A stretch of DNA of 64,000 bases from an uncultured Clostridia bacterium (GTDB taxonomy: Bacteria > Bacillota > Clostridia > Christensenellales > Borkfalkiaceae): the NCBI GenBank assembly GCA_937912025.1, contig CALDOZ010000009.1, positions 10,052-74,051 on the forward strand, written 5' to 3'. The notes under the pieces are model-generated. The model was not told the origin of the DNA. It saw nothing but the letters and a program-made list of their open reading frames with translations, and searched no databases. Positions 18,074 through 26,881 of this stretch are shown piece by piece (positions within the stretch are counted from its first letter, which is position 1; every line of letters begins with the position of its first letter). Made by a program: the position numbers and the translations under genes.

Positions 18074-18929
18074 GGTAAATAATTTCTTCGTTTAATGTAA
18101 TTTGCTTTTTTTCGTAAACTTTTTGTTTGACAATTTTTATTAAATTATATATATCGCTTGAAGTAGCGCCCTTTTCGGCAATAATGAAATTGGCGTGCTC
18201 GTTAGAAATTTTAGCGCCACCTACTTTAAAGCCCTTTAGCCCCGCTTCATCAATAATTTTTCCTGCAAAAAACCCGTCGTTTTTAAAAACTGAACCACAA
18301 CTTCTGCCTTTGGGGTTTTTGCGAAAGTTTTTATACAAGTTAAGTTTTTCTTGTATGTAATCTTCTTCTTGCGGAATGGTATTGAAACACACTTTAAGTA
18401 TTGTTTCTCCGTTTTGTAAAAATACGCTTTTCCTATAAGAAAATTGACATTCTTCTTTATTATAAGTATTATTTTCCGTTACGACGTAACAAACGTAATC
18501 GCCAATGTTTTTACCATAGCACCCTGCGTTCATTGCAACCGCTCCGCCCACCGTTGCAGGTATTCCAACGGCAAACTCAAGCCCCGAAAAACAATTATTA
18601 GCCATATCGTCGATTACGGTTTTAATTTTTGCTCCGCATTCAGCGATATATAAACTGCCTTTAATATCCGTTTTATTAACTGCTTTGGTTGAAATAATAA
18701 TTCCGTCGTAACCGCTATCAGATACGAGTAAATTGCTACCACCACCAACAATAAAATAATTATACTTTCCTTTTACTAAATTTACTACCCTTTTTAACTC
18801 TTCTAAGTTTGACGGAAATATAGCAAGTTTAGCATTACCACCCGTTCCGTACTTGTTTAAATTGCTTAACGGATAATCAAACTGGTAACTAATATTGCTA
18901 ATATTTTTAACTAAGCCTATATAAGACAC
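18060..18929 (-). CDS. murB: UDP-N-acetylenolpyruvoylglucosamine reductase
   Basis: 289 residues. It reduces UDP-GlcNAc-enolpyruvate to UDP-MurNAc in peptidoglycan synthesis, using FAD and NADPH. The FAD-binding segment NYFIVGGGSNLLVSD, the GIPATVGGAVAMNAGCYG loop, and the catalytic-site segments YRKSVF and GRSCGSVFKN are visible. The start codon is GTG, preceded by AGGAGG with 8 nt spacing. First gene of the unit running to hprK. Confidence 0.95.
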   Translation of the reverse strand: MSYIGLVKNISNISYQFDYPLSNLNKYGTGGNAKLAIFPSNLEELKRVVNLVKGKYNYFIVGGGSNLLVSDSGYDGIIISTKAVNKTDIKGSLYIAECGAKIKTVIDDMANNCFSGLEFAVGIPATVGGAVAMNAGCYGKNIGDYVCYVVTENNTYNKEECQFSYRKSVFLQNGETILKVCFNTIPQEEDYIQEKLNLYKNFRKNPKGRSCGSVFKNDGFFAGKIIDEAGLKGFKVGGAKISNEHANFIIAEKGATSSDIYNLIKIVKQKVYEKKQITLNEEIIYLGEF

Positions 18930-18966
18930 TGTCTCTACCTCCTATTTTACATCATTACGGCATATT

Positions 18967-19935
18967 TTACAACTGTTTAAGTGATTTTATAAGTTCATTA
19001 GTGTTTTTATTAATTAAAGATTGCTCTCCTTGTAGTTTTATGTTTTGTAAATCTAACTGACTTGTTAAACAAAACGTAGTATATTCGTGCTTTATTCCTT
19101 CTGCTACTTTATAATATTCGTTATCGCTATATAGCCCGCTAAAAATTGGCGAGAACATATTTATATTAGTTAGTTGTTTTTGAATTTCTTCACTTAATAA
19201 GTAATCTATAAAATTTTTACAATGCCCCACTTTATAATTATCTAAAGAAGTAACCGAAACGTACTGAAAAAGGTCGTTATACTTTTTTAGCGGTTGACAA
19301 GAAAATTCCACTCCGCGCTTTATTAGTTTTACAACGTCGCGCTGAGTTGTTATAAGTTCGGCGTTTTTACTTGTCAAAAAAGTTTGATAGGCAACGTCGC
19401 TACTTAAAACTTCAAACTCACTTAAATTTAAACCTTCTAAACTTACCGCTACGGTAGAAAAATTATGAGCGTTACTGCTAATTATAACTTTACCGCCATC
19501 GCCTCGTTTTAAGTGAAAATAATTACCCTTACACCAACTAACCGCGTACCTTTGTTTACCACCGACACCGCCGTCTCTAACACTATAATTATTAATAATT
19601 TTTACTTGGTCTAAAATTTCTATTCCACAAGCGCCGTAAGAAATTACGTCGGGGAATACTCCTTTATTTATAAGTTCTTTTGCACTATCTACCGTATGAG
19701 AAGTTACTAAAAATAATATATTACTATGCTTTTTAGTGTAATTGTTTGCTATATTTTTTAAAAAATTACTTCTACTACCGCTACCGCCTTCAAAGCAATC
19801 GATATTCCAAATTTTAATAATTACGCGGTTTTCTTTTACGTTAGTAACGTTAGCGTTTGGAATAAAAAACACTAATGAAAGTACCGTTACGAGTATACAA
19901 ATTATATAAAACGTTATAGTAGAAATCTTTTTCAT
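18967..19935 (-). CDS. Extracellular solute-binding-like protein
   Basis: 322 residues. An N-terminal membrane anchor or signal segment (residues 5-26) has no lipobox Cys. The rest resembles family 1 solute-binding proteins: a VIIKIWNIDCFEGGSGSRSNFL start, FPDVISYG, and a C-terminal NFIDYLLSEEIQKQLTNINMFSP helix. No ABC permease genes are nearby. TATTAT (19941-19946) lies 5 nt before the ATG with no Shine-Dalgarno, suggesting a leaderless mRNA. A sensory or surface role linked to the neighbouring Cps cassette is possible. Confidence 0.68.
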   Translation of the reverse strand: MKKISTITFYIICILVTVLSLVFFIPNANVTNVKENRVIIKIWNIDCFEGGSGSRSNFLKNIANNYTKKHSNILFLVTSHTVDSAKELINKGVFPDVISYGACGIEILDQVKIINNYSVRDGGVGGKQRYAVSWCKGNYFHLKRGDGGKVIISSNAHNFSTVAVSLEGLNLSEFEVLSSDVAYQTFLTSKNAELITTQRDVVKLIKRGVEFSCQPLKKYNDLFQYVSVTSLDNYKVGHCKNFIDYLLSEEIQKQLTNINMFSPIFSGLYSDNEYYKVAEGIKHEYTTFCLTSQLDLQNIKLQGEQSLINKNTNELIKSLKQL

Positions 19936-19974
19936 ACCGTATAATATGCTACTTTACTTTTAGTTATGAAAAAA

Positions 19975-20018
19975 AGGCTATTAAGTTTAAAAACGTTTTG
20001 CCTTAAACTTAATAACCT
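19975..20018. repeat. Inverted repeat upstream of the solute-binding gene
   Basis: Perfect 12-bp arms TATTAAGTTTAA (19979-19990) and TTAAACTTAATA (20003-20014), with further AGG/CCT pairing outside. It sits just before the next hairpin and could be a second terminator or an operator for the solute-binding gene. Confidence 0.55.
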
Positions 20019-20023
20019 AATTA

Positions 20024-20057
20024 AAAAATATTGCGCTTAACTTAAACGCAATATTTT
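20024..20057 (-). terminator. Terminator of the cps regulatory unit
   Basis: AAAATATTGCG and CGCAATATTTTT arms around an A/T-rich loop, with a T-run on the minus strand, overlapping the CpsB stop. Confidence 0.75.
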
Positions 20058-20754
20058 AACCGTTTATGAGATATTTTTTTGCATTGTTTTCAAATAAATC
20101 GTCCGCAACACTTTTTGAAAACTTTTTACTAATAAACTCGTACGCCTTATCTATAACGACTTCCCTATCTTCGTGAACGTCGCTTGAAATAAAGTCAACA
20201 AGATTATTTTTAAGCAGTTTAATAACCTTTTTGCGATAAGGTTTACATAGTTTACCTACAATACTTGAAGCGTTTACTTGAATGAGCGCACCGCTCTGTT
20301 TAATTTCGTAAAAATCGCTTTCGTCGTTTAAATATTCGTATCTTTCGACGTGAGCAACGATTGGTAAATAACCTAAACTTTTAATGTTGTAAACGTAATC
20401 TGCTATATCTGTAGGCGCAGTATAGTTAAACTCTAAAAGCACCGCTTTAGTGTTGTTAATAGTTAATACTTTGCCACTTTTTAAAAGGTCGTAAATTTTA
20501 CCGTCACAAAAAACTTCTTCGCCAAGATACGTTTTCACGTCTTCAAAATTACGCTCAACTTCTTTAGTAAACTCGCTATAAGTTTTAAGTAGAGTTTGAA
20601 CGTCAGGCTCGTACTCGTCTTTTCTATAATGAGGGGTAAAAATAAACTCTCGCACACCCTTTAAATAACACACCTTCATTATTTCAATAGAGTTATTTAC
20701 GCTCTGACTACCGTCGTCAACAAACGGCAATATATGAGTGTGTATATCTATCAT
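20056..20754 (-). CDS. CpsB/CapC family tyrosine-protein phosphatase
   Basis: 232 residues of the PHP fold. Visible metal motifs are MIDIHTHILPFVDDGSQS at the N-terminus, FTPHYRKDEY, VAHVERYEY, and SSDVHEDR near the C-terminus. CpsB proteins dephosphorylate the partner BY-kinase and so control capsule or exopolysaccharide assembly. The gene overlaps the kinase gene by 1 nt. No glycosyltransferase or flippase genes follow. Confidence 0.9.
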   Translation of the reverse strand: MIDIHTHILPFVDDGSQSVNNSIEIMKVCYLKGVREFIFTPHYRKDEYEPDVQTLLKTYSEFTKEVERNFEDVKTYLGEEVFCDGKIYDLLKSGKVLTINNTKAVLLEFNYTAPTDIADYVYNIKSLGYLPIVAHVERYEYLNDESDFYEIKQSGALIQVNASSIVGKLCKPYRKKVIKLLKNNLVDFISSDVHEDREVVIDKAYEFISKKFSKSVADDLFENNAKKYLING

Positions 20755-21473
20755 TATTTCTCCGTATAATACCCGTCGTAATAACCGTAACGGTCTTTAT
20801 GAATTTTAGAATTACCGTCAGCCGTAAGTACCGTACCGAAAATTTTAACAGATTCGCGCTTTAATAACGATAACGCTTCTTTTACTTGCGAACGGCGAAC
20901 TTTACCGTGTGACACAACGTAAATTACGCTATCGGCAATTTTAGAAATGTGAATATAGTCTGAAACTTGTAAAACAGGTGGACAGTCGAGAATAACTATA
21001 TCGTAATTGCCCTTAAGTTCTTCAATAAGCGTTTTAAACTTTTCCGCCATAAAGATAACCGACGTATTATGCGCAAGTTTACCACGGTTAACAACGTCAA
21101 CGCCGTAATCTGTAGTTTTAACGAGATTTTCTTTACCGCATTCGTCAAGCATGTACTCAACTATACCGTTCAAGTTTGTTATTTTAAATACTTTATGAAC
21201 CATTGGTCTTCTAAAATCAAGGTCAACTAAAAGTACTTTCTTGCCACTTTTTACAAGAGATACGGCAAGGTTAGAAGCAACGGTAGACTTTCCTTCGCCA
21301 GATATTGCCGACTCTATTTGGAAAACTTTGTTTTTGCCGTTATCTGAATAATAAATTACGTTATCGCGAAGACGCGTATAACATTCGTTTACGCTACCCG
21401 GCGTATCTGAAACGACTATTTCAGGGACGTTAGTATTATGTTTGCGTTTTCTTTTAAAAAGGTTCTTTAACAT
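20754..21473 (-). CDS. CpsD/CapB family bacterial tyrosine kinase
   Basis: 239 residues. Walker A (SGEGKSTVASNLA), Walker A' (VLLVDLDFRRP) and Walker B (DIVILDCPPV) of BY-kinases are present. The C-terminal tail carries a tyrosine cluster (YGYYDGYY), the autophosphorylation site. It needs a CpsC-type membrane activator, which is encoded just upstream. In this family phosphorylation state sets polymer length or export. Confidence 0.93.
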   Translation of the reverse strand: MLKNLFKRKRKHNTNVPEIVVSDTPGSVNECYTRLRDNVIYYSDNGKNKVFQIESAISGEGKSTVASNLAVSLVKSGKKVLLVDLDFRRPMVHKVFKITNLNGIVEYMLDECGKENLVKTTDYGVDVVNRGKLAHNTSVIFMAEKFKTLIEELKGNYDIVILDCPPVLQVSDYIHISKIADSVIYVVSHGKVRRSQVKEALSLLKRESVKIFGTVLTADGNSKIHKDRYGYYDGYYTEK

Positions 21474-21488
21474 ATTTCTTCCTCCCCG

Positions 21489-22259
21489 TTAATTTGTTTG
21501 TTTAGTGCTTTTGGCGTTTTTGCCTTTTACAGGTTCGGAATGAACAAGCGGAATAAACGCAATAACCGAAGTACCGGTAAGTAATTCAACGTCTTCTTTT
21601 TCGCCAACGGTATCGTCTTTAAGGAATTTGAAAAGTAAAATTACAAACGAAATTACAATGCCTATAAGTAAACCGATAGCAAGAGTTTTTACCGTGCCTT
21701 TACTCGTTTTAACGGTATTTACGTCCGCCCAAGAAATAGGTTCAAGACGACCTGCGTATACGCTTACGTTGTTAGCGTCGATTTTATCTTTTGCAAATTC
21801 GATATAACCGTTAAGCGTATCAACTACTCGTTGTTTCATTATCTCAGAATCCGTTCCTTTATCTGAAACGGTGTAAGTTACGGTAAATAAAACGTCTAGT
21901 TCGTCATCAATAGTGTAACTAATATTAGAACCTACGATTTTATTTTCTTTTTCCGTTGATTGAGCGTTATTGTACTCCGTTAAGTACGCCGACGAACTCA
22001 TAAGCACTTTGTAGCCTTTAGCAAGGTAACGGGTAAACGAATAAACTGAAGATTCTGCCAACTCGTCTTCTTCACCGCTATCTTTAAGGCAAACTTCAAG
22101 CATTACCGACGCCGTATAATCAGTTTTTTGAAATAAGAAAGCGTACGCGCCACTTACTGCTAACGATAAAATCATAACTATGGTTATCAAAAGCCAGTTG
22201 AGTTTAATTAAGTTACCTATATCTTTAAACGATACGGTTTTGGTTTCTTTTTCTTCCAT
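21489..22259 (-). CDS. CpsC/YveK-type chain-length regulator and kinase activator
   Basis: 256 residues. Two membrane helices (about residues 19-41 and 184-206) flank an extracellular Wzz-like domain, the layout of Gram-positive polysaccharide co-polymerases. The cytoplasmic C-terminus (DDTVGEKEDVELLTGTSVIAFIPLV) is the segment that activates the CpsD kinase. TAGGAG precedes the ATG and a promoter lies at 22300-22329. First gene of the CpsC-CpsD-CpsB unit. Confidence 0.88.
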   Translation of the reverse strand: MEEKETKTVSFKDIGNLIKLNWLLITIVMILSLAVSGAYAFLFQKTDYTASVMLEVCLKDSGEEDELAESSVYSFTRYLAKGYKVLMSSSAYLTEYNNAQSTEKENKIVGSNISYTIDDELDVLFTVTYTVSDKGTDSEIMKQRVVDTLNGYIEFAKDKIDANNVSVYAGRLEPISWADVNTVKTSKGTVKTLAIGLLIGIVISFVILLFKFLKDDTVGEKEDVELLTGTSVIAFIPLVHSEPVKGKNAKSTKQTN

Positions 22260-22299
22260 ATCTGTCTCCTAACAGCGTATTTATCTTTAAGTTAAATTT

Positions 22300-22329
22300 A
22301 TTATATAACATAATAACTTGTTAAGTCAA
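22300..22329 (-). promoter_or_regulatory. Promoter of the CpsC-CpsD-CpsB unit
   Basis: TTGACT (22324-22329), 18 nt, TATAAT (22300-22305) on the minus strand, about 40 nt before the CpsC start codon. Confidence 0.55.
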
Positions 22330-22370
22330 GGCATTTACACAAATAACTTGCCTTATAGTTTGTAATAAAT

Positions 22371-23537
22371 TTAATCTAGTCCGGTTATTTTTTTTACGTT
22401 TGACGCTAATACAACGTCTTCTTTAGTAAGTTCGTTTGCAATTGATTTTACTTGTTTTATATTTTTGTTGCGTTTAAAAATAACGGCAAAAATTCTCATA
22501 ACGTACGCAACAGGGAGTAATACAGGCGCTTTTTTGAGCCAACCGTATATGTTTGACATTGCTTTATACGGCGGAAAAATCTTTTTAAAATAAAATCTAA
22601 CTTTAACGCCTTTACCCTTTTCGTCTTTACTTGACGAAACAATAGACGCTTCATTTAACGCCGTGCCGTAAGTTCCGCTTTTAAAAATAAATTCTTCTAA
22701 AATGCTATCGTCACTAGTAGCATTAATACCGTCAAACCAAACTTTAGAAACGCTTAATACCGATTTTACAAACTTATCGCAACCGAATTCTTTTAATTTA
22801 TCAAAAATTTCAATTTCGCTACCTTTGTAGTGATTGAAAATGACGTAATAATCAAGCACCGTACGAATTCCAAAACCACCAGTCGTAAAATGTTTTAAAG
22901 CGTGCATTGTGTAGTGAAGACAAAAATCTTCAACGCTCATTTGATATTCGCTATCGTTTATTGGTGAGTTTACGTCAAAAAAGTTTGAAAAATACTCGTC
23001 CGCCTTTTTTCCGCCCGCCGTGTCTACGCTATTATCAAGAACGTAATGCGCTTCCACTTTTACGGGATGATTGTCGTAGGCTTTATGATGACTATCTTTA
23101 TTTTTAAACTCAAACCCTAAACCCGTCAAAACTTCGTCTAATTTATCTTCGCTATTTTTATCGTAATAAAAGTCGATATCACAAGACGTGCGCATATCTT
23201 CACTTTTATACATTTTGCGAACGTAATAACCTTTAAGCGGTAGGAATTTTATAGACTTTTCACGGAAATTTTTAAATATTTCTTGAACGTAATATTGTTG
23301 AGATACTTGTTGATGCGTATTTGCTAAATAATATTTTTCAGCAACTTTTTTTACTTCGTCAGGGCAATTTTTACTACTATTAACCGCCAAATAAAACAAG
23401 TTGACTACACTATGCTTTAAAGATAGTTTAAGAGCGCTTTTATAATCGTCAACGAGTGGCTCGTCACCGCCGAAATAAGCGTATTTTATAAGCGATACGA
23501 GTTGCTTGCCCACTTTTATAAGGTCTGCGTTTTCCAT
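22371..23537 (-). CDS. Nucleotidyltransferase family protein (NTP_transf_5-like)
   Basis: 388 residues. The central KFLPLKGYYVRKMY...MRTSCDIDFYYD segment (about residues 95-125) matches the putative nucleotidyltransferase family often found in polysaccharide and capsule loci; S-C-D-I-D is the likely metal-binding site. The C-terminal ~80 residues are basic and hydrophobic. It overlaps rarA by 1 nt, so rarA, this gene and possibly the Cps cassette are read in one direction. Substrate unknown. Confidence 0.75.
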   Translation of the reverse strand: MENADLIKVGKQLVSLIKYAYFGGDEPLVDDYKSALKLSLKHSVVNLFYLAVNSSKNCPDEVKKVAEKYYLANTHQQVSQQYYVQEIFKNFREKSIKFLPLKGYYVRKMYKSEDMRTSCDIDFYYDKNSEDKLDEVLTGLGFEFKNKDSHHKAYDNHPVKVEAHYVLDNSVDTAGGKKADEYFSNFFDVNSPINDSEYQMSVEDFCLHYTMHALKHFTTGGFGIRTVLDYYVIFNHYKGSEIEIFDKLKEFGCDKFVKSVLSVSKVWFDGINATSDDSILEEFIFKSGTYGTALNEASIVSSSKDEKGKGVKVRFYFKKIFPPYKAMSNIYGWLKKAPVLLPVAYVMRIFAVIFKRNKNIKQVKSIANELTKEDVVLASNVKKITGLD

Positions 23538-24850
23538 TATTCTTTACCCTTTTCCTTGCGAATTTTTATAATTTCGCTTTCGTATCCGTGTCCTTTAGGA
23601 ACGTAATACTTTCTTCCCACTAACTTGTTTGGAAGATATTGTTGCTTAACGTATTCACCGTAAAGGTGTGGATATTTATATTCCGCGCTTTCCTTTTTGC
23701 CCTTTTCATCACGATAACTTGCGTTTATCAAGTATGACGGAATATCGTCGTCACGAATTTCTTCAACGTCTTTACCAGCGTTTTCTAAGGCTACAATTAC
23801 CGAGTTAGACTTGTGCGTTTCGCAAACGTAAATTATCGCTTCCGTTAAAGGAATAAGCCCTTCGGGAACACCTAAGTTTTGTAGCGCCGTCAACGCCGAC
23901 GTCGCCATAACCATAGCAAACGGGTCTGAAAGACCTACGTCTTCGGCTGAATGAACGATTAATCTTCTTGCAATTACGAGCGGATCGCACCCACCTTTAA
24001 TAAGGCGTTGACTATAATATACCGCAGCGTCGCTATCACTACCGCGTAAACTTTTACAAAACGCTGAAAGTAAATGGTAATAAGTGTTTTCGTCTACCGA
24101 TAACGACTTTTTTTGTATTGACTGTTCGGCGTCTTTAAGCGTTACCCTAACAACACCATCTTCGCTAACAGGGGTAGTTAAAACGGCAAGTTCTAAAGCG
24201 TTATACGCCGTTCTTAAATCGCCTGCCGACACGCGCGCTATGTGGTTTATAGCATCGCTACTAACTTCGGCGTTAATATCGCCAAGCCCACGTTTTTTAT
24301 CTTTTAACGCTTTAAGCATTGCGTTTTTAATAGTTTCGTCACTTAAACTTTTAAACTCGAAAACCCTACACCTTGAAATTATAGCAGGCGTCATTGACGC
24401 GTAAGGATTTTCAGTTGTAGAACCTATAAAAATTATAGTTCCGCTTTCGATAGACGGAAGTAAACTATCTTGTTGAGTTTTGTTAAATCTGTGGCATTCG
24501 TCAAGTAATAAGTACGTCTTTTTGCCGTAAGTTAGCATATCTTGTTTAGCAGTTTCAACGGCTTTTTTTACGTCTTGAACTCCGCTTGTTACGGCGTTTA
24601 ACTTAACGAAATTACCACTCGTTGAGTTTGCTATAATATTAGCAAGCGTAGTTTTTCCCGTTCCCGGTGGGCCGTAAAAAATACAACTTCCAAGCCTATC
24701 CATAACGATTGCGCGTCGAAGTAAACTACCATCGCCAGCAATTTCCGATTGACCTAAAAACTCCCTTAAACTTTGCGGACGCATTCTATCTGCAAGCGGT
24801 GCGTTTTTATCTACTTGAGTTGTGTCTGAAACATCGTATAATTTATACAT
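23537..24850 (-). CDS. rarA: Replication-associated recombination protein A (AAA+ ATPase)
   Basis: 437 residues. RarA/MgsA acts at stalled replication forks. Visible are RPQSLREFLGQ at the N-terminus, Walker A FYGPPGTGKTTLA, Walker B LLLDECHRFNK, sensor 1 IGSTTENPY, and the C-terminal MgsA tetramerization region (AEDVGLSDPFAMVMATSA, PHLYGEYVKQQYLP). AAGGA precedes the ATG. It is divergent from ylbJ with 30 nt between the starts. Confidence 0.95.
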   Translation of the reverse strand: MYKLYDVSDTTQVDKNAPLADRMRPQSLREFLGQSEIAGDGSLLRRAIVMDRLGSCIFYGPPGTGKTTLANIIANSTSGNFVKLNAVTSGVQDVKKAVETAKQDMLTYGKKTYLLLDECHRFNKTQQDSLLPSIESGTIIFIGSTTENPYASMTPAIISRCRVFEFKSLSDETIKNAMLKALKDKKRGLGDINAEVSSDAINHIARVSAGDLRTAYNALELAVLTTPVSEDGVVRVTLKDAEQSIQKKSLSVDENTYYHLLSAFCKSLRGSDSDAAVYYSQRLIKGGCDPLVIARRLIVHSAEDVGLSDPFAMVMATSALTALQNLGVPEGLIPLTEAIIYVCETHKSNSVIVALENAGKDVEEIRDDDIPSYLINASYRDEKGKKESAEYKYPHLYGEYVKQQYLPNKLVGRKYYVPKGHGYESEIIKIRKEKGKE

Positions 24851-24880
24851 ATTTTTCCTTTTTAACTATTATAATTTAAC

Positions 24881-25882
24881 GTGAGTGCTTTATCTATTAA
24901 AAAACCTATAAGGTTTAATATTTTAAAATTTTTAGTTACTGTATTTATCGCTTTTTTAATGGTAATTATAGTAATTTATCCCGATAGATACGTCCAAAAA
25001 TGTACTGACGGCATTAAACTTTGGGCTGTTTCAGTTCTTCCGTCTTTGCTACCGTTTTTCTTTTTGACGGCTATACTTACTAAAACGGAAGTTTTAACGA
25101 AGGTTTTTACTAAAACTGACGGCGTTACCCGTCCGCTATTTAACGTTAGCGGTGTTTGTTTGTACGCTTTTGCTATAAGCGTTTTATCAGGTTACCCCGT
25201 CGGTAGTAAATGTACGCTCGACTTGTTTAACGCAAAAACGCTAAGCCAAGGCGAAGCCAAACGAACGGGAATTTTAGCGTCAACTTCAGGACCGCTATTT
25301 GTAATAGGCGCGGTAGGAACTACTATGTTTAACAACAAGTTTTACGGTTTAATACTATATCTCGTTCATATAATTTCAGCGATTTTAACGGCAATTACCT
25401 TTAAAAATTACGGTGAAAAGTCTACTGTTTTAAATAAAAATATCAACTTTAAAAAATGCGACAACGTGCTTTATGAAAGCATTTACAGTTCGGTAATTTC
25501 CGTTTTAATAGTAGGTGGATTTATTGCTGTTTTTTACGTTATTTCAAGCGCCCTTTTTGATTTTAAAGTTTTAACGTTACCATCAAATATTATAAACGCT
25601 ATATTTTCTAATTTTTGTAGCGATAACGTTGGCGAAGGTTTTGTTAGCGGTATAATTGAATGTACTAAAGGTTGCTATATGCTATCTTCTTTACCAACAA
25701 GCCCAATAACGCTATCGTTATGCGCTTACTTAATATCGTTTGGCGGAATTTCAATAATAATGCAATCTCTTGTATACCTAAATAAAGTAGGACTTAAACC
25801 GTCTATATTTTGTTTAGCAAAACTAACGCAAGCAACTTACTCGTTTATTATTGCGCTAATAATTTTTAGTATTATTCTTTAA
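24881..25882 (+). CDS. ylbJ: Sporulation integral membrane protein YlbJ
   Basis: 333 residues with about eight membrane helices and nucleoside-recognition (Gate) repeats: VLPSLLPFFFLTAILTK, LSGYPVGSKCTLDL, TSGPLFVIGAVGTTMF. YlbJ is needed for spore cortex formation in Bacillus. The neighbours coaD and rsmD match the Bacillus ylbH-ylbI-ylbJ grouping, although here ylbJ is convergent and overlaps the coaD stop by 11 nt. The start is GTG with TATAAT (24870-24875) 5 nt upstream and no Shine-Dalgarno, so a leaderless mRNA is predicted. Confidence 0.88.
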   Translation: MSALSIKKPIRFNILKFLVTVFIAFLMVIIVIYPDRYVQKCTDGIKLWAVSVLPSLLPFFFLTAILTKTEVLTKVFTKTDGVTRPLFNVSGVCLYAFAISVLSGYPVGSKCTLDLFNAKTLSQGEAKRTGILASTSGPLFVIGAVGTTMFNNKFYGLILYLVHIISAILTAITFKNYGEKSTVLNKNINFKKCDNVLYESIYSSVISVLIVGGFIAVFYVISSALFDFKVLTLPSNIINAIFSNFCSDNVGEGFVSGIIECTKGCYMLSSLPTSPITLSLCAYLISFGGISIIMQSLVYLNKVGLKPSIFCLAKLTQATYSFIIALIIFSIIL

Positions 25883-26348
25883 TGCTATTTATTACGCCAA
25901 TTACGTCGCTAGATAAGTATAACGATAAGTCTTCATTGTTTTTTATTGCATTTCTAACCTTTGTAGAAGAAACGTCTAAAAGTTCTTTCTCGCAAGGGAA
26001 ATACATAGTAACAAGTTCAGGATATAACTCTTTATTTAAAAAATACATATCGTTTTCATAAAGATAGTCGGTATTATTTCTAACTCCCCTAACGTAATAA
26101 ATAGCGCCTTCTTGCTTCATAAGGTCAACGACAAGTCCGTCGTGAATAACCGCCTTAACGTTAGCGTATTTGCTTACCGCAAACTTAACCATTTCAAGAC
26201 GAATTTGCTTAGAAAACAAAGACGTTTTGTTAGGATTAACGCAAATAGCAACTATAACTTCGTCAAATAACTTAGAAGCCTTTTCAATAACCTTTTCGTG
26301 ACCTAAAGTTATAGGGTCGAAAGTACCTGCAAAAATTGCTTTTTTCAT
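25872..26348 (-). CDS. coaD: Phosphopantetheine adenylyltransferase
   Basis: 158 residues, standard length. It converts 4'-phosphopantetheine and ATP to dephospho-CoA. The nucleotidyltransferase motif FAGTFDPITLGHEKVIEKA with the (H/T)xGH site, and the C-terminal DVSSTKVRNAI, are present. AAGGAG lies 6 nt before the ATG, and the gene overlaps rsmD by 4 nt. Confidence 0.96.
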   Translation of the reverse strand: MKKAIFAGTFDPITLGHEKVIEKASKLFDEVIVAICVNPNKTSLFSKQIRLEMVKFAVSKYANVKAVIHDGLVVDLMKQEGAIYYVRGVRNNTDYLYENDMYFLNKELYPELVTMYFPCEKELLDVSSTKVRNAIKNNEDLSLYLSSDVIGVINSIKE

Positions 26349-26881
26349 TGCTTACTCCTTAACATTTCAAATACGGCTATGCCGTATTTTCTTTTATCGT
26401 AAATTTCAAAAAATTCCGTGGAAAAACTATCGTAATCGCTTTTATGCTCGTAAATTATAATTCCGCCGTCATTAAGTAAATTGCGCTCGTAAATTATTTT
26501 TAAAAGCACGTTTGCGTCACGGTAATTATAAGGCGGGTCAAAAAATATTACGTCATACTTGTCCGCCGTTTTTTTCAAGAAAACGTCAGCGCTTATATTA
26601 TTGACGTTAGCGTTTTCTTTAATAAGTGATAAATTGCTTTTTAAAATTTTTATACTTTCTAACGAACTATCAACGAAAGTTACGTTACTTGCTCCGCGAG
26701 AAATTGCCTCAATACCAATAGACCCAGTACCTGAAAACATATCTAAAAAGTTTGAATTTACTACCTTTAAAGACAGTATATTAAATAGCGCTTCTTTCGC
26801 CCTATCGCTAGTAGGACGAATATCGTCGCCACTAAAAGATTTTAAAACTCTACCTCTATGTTTTCCGCTAACAATTCTCAT
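26345..26881 (-). CDS. rsmD: 16S rRNA (guanine966-N2)-methyltransferase
   Basis: 178 residues. The SAM-binding motif FLDMFSGTGSIGIEAISRGA and the catalytic DPPY (DVIFFDPPYNY) of N6/N2 methyltransferases are visible, and the N-terminal MRIVSGKHRGRVL is typical of RsmD. Overlaps the alr stop by 4 nt; AAAGGA in the end of alr serves as ribosome binding site. Confidence 0.95.
   Translation of the reverse strand: MRIVSGKHRGRVLKSFSGDDIRPTSDRAKEALFNILSLKVVNSNFLDMFSGTGSIGIEAISRGASNVTFVDSSLESIKILKSNLSLIKENANVNNISADVFLKKTADKYDVIFFDPPYNYRDANVLLKIIYERNLLNDGGIIIYEHKSDYDSFSTEFFEIYDKRKYGIAVFEMLRSKQ

Noticed and set aside
23805..23990. Small minus-strand ORF inside rarA
   Set aside because: Arg-rich frame-shifted reading of the RarA C-terminal domain; no independent signals.
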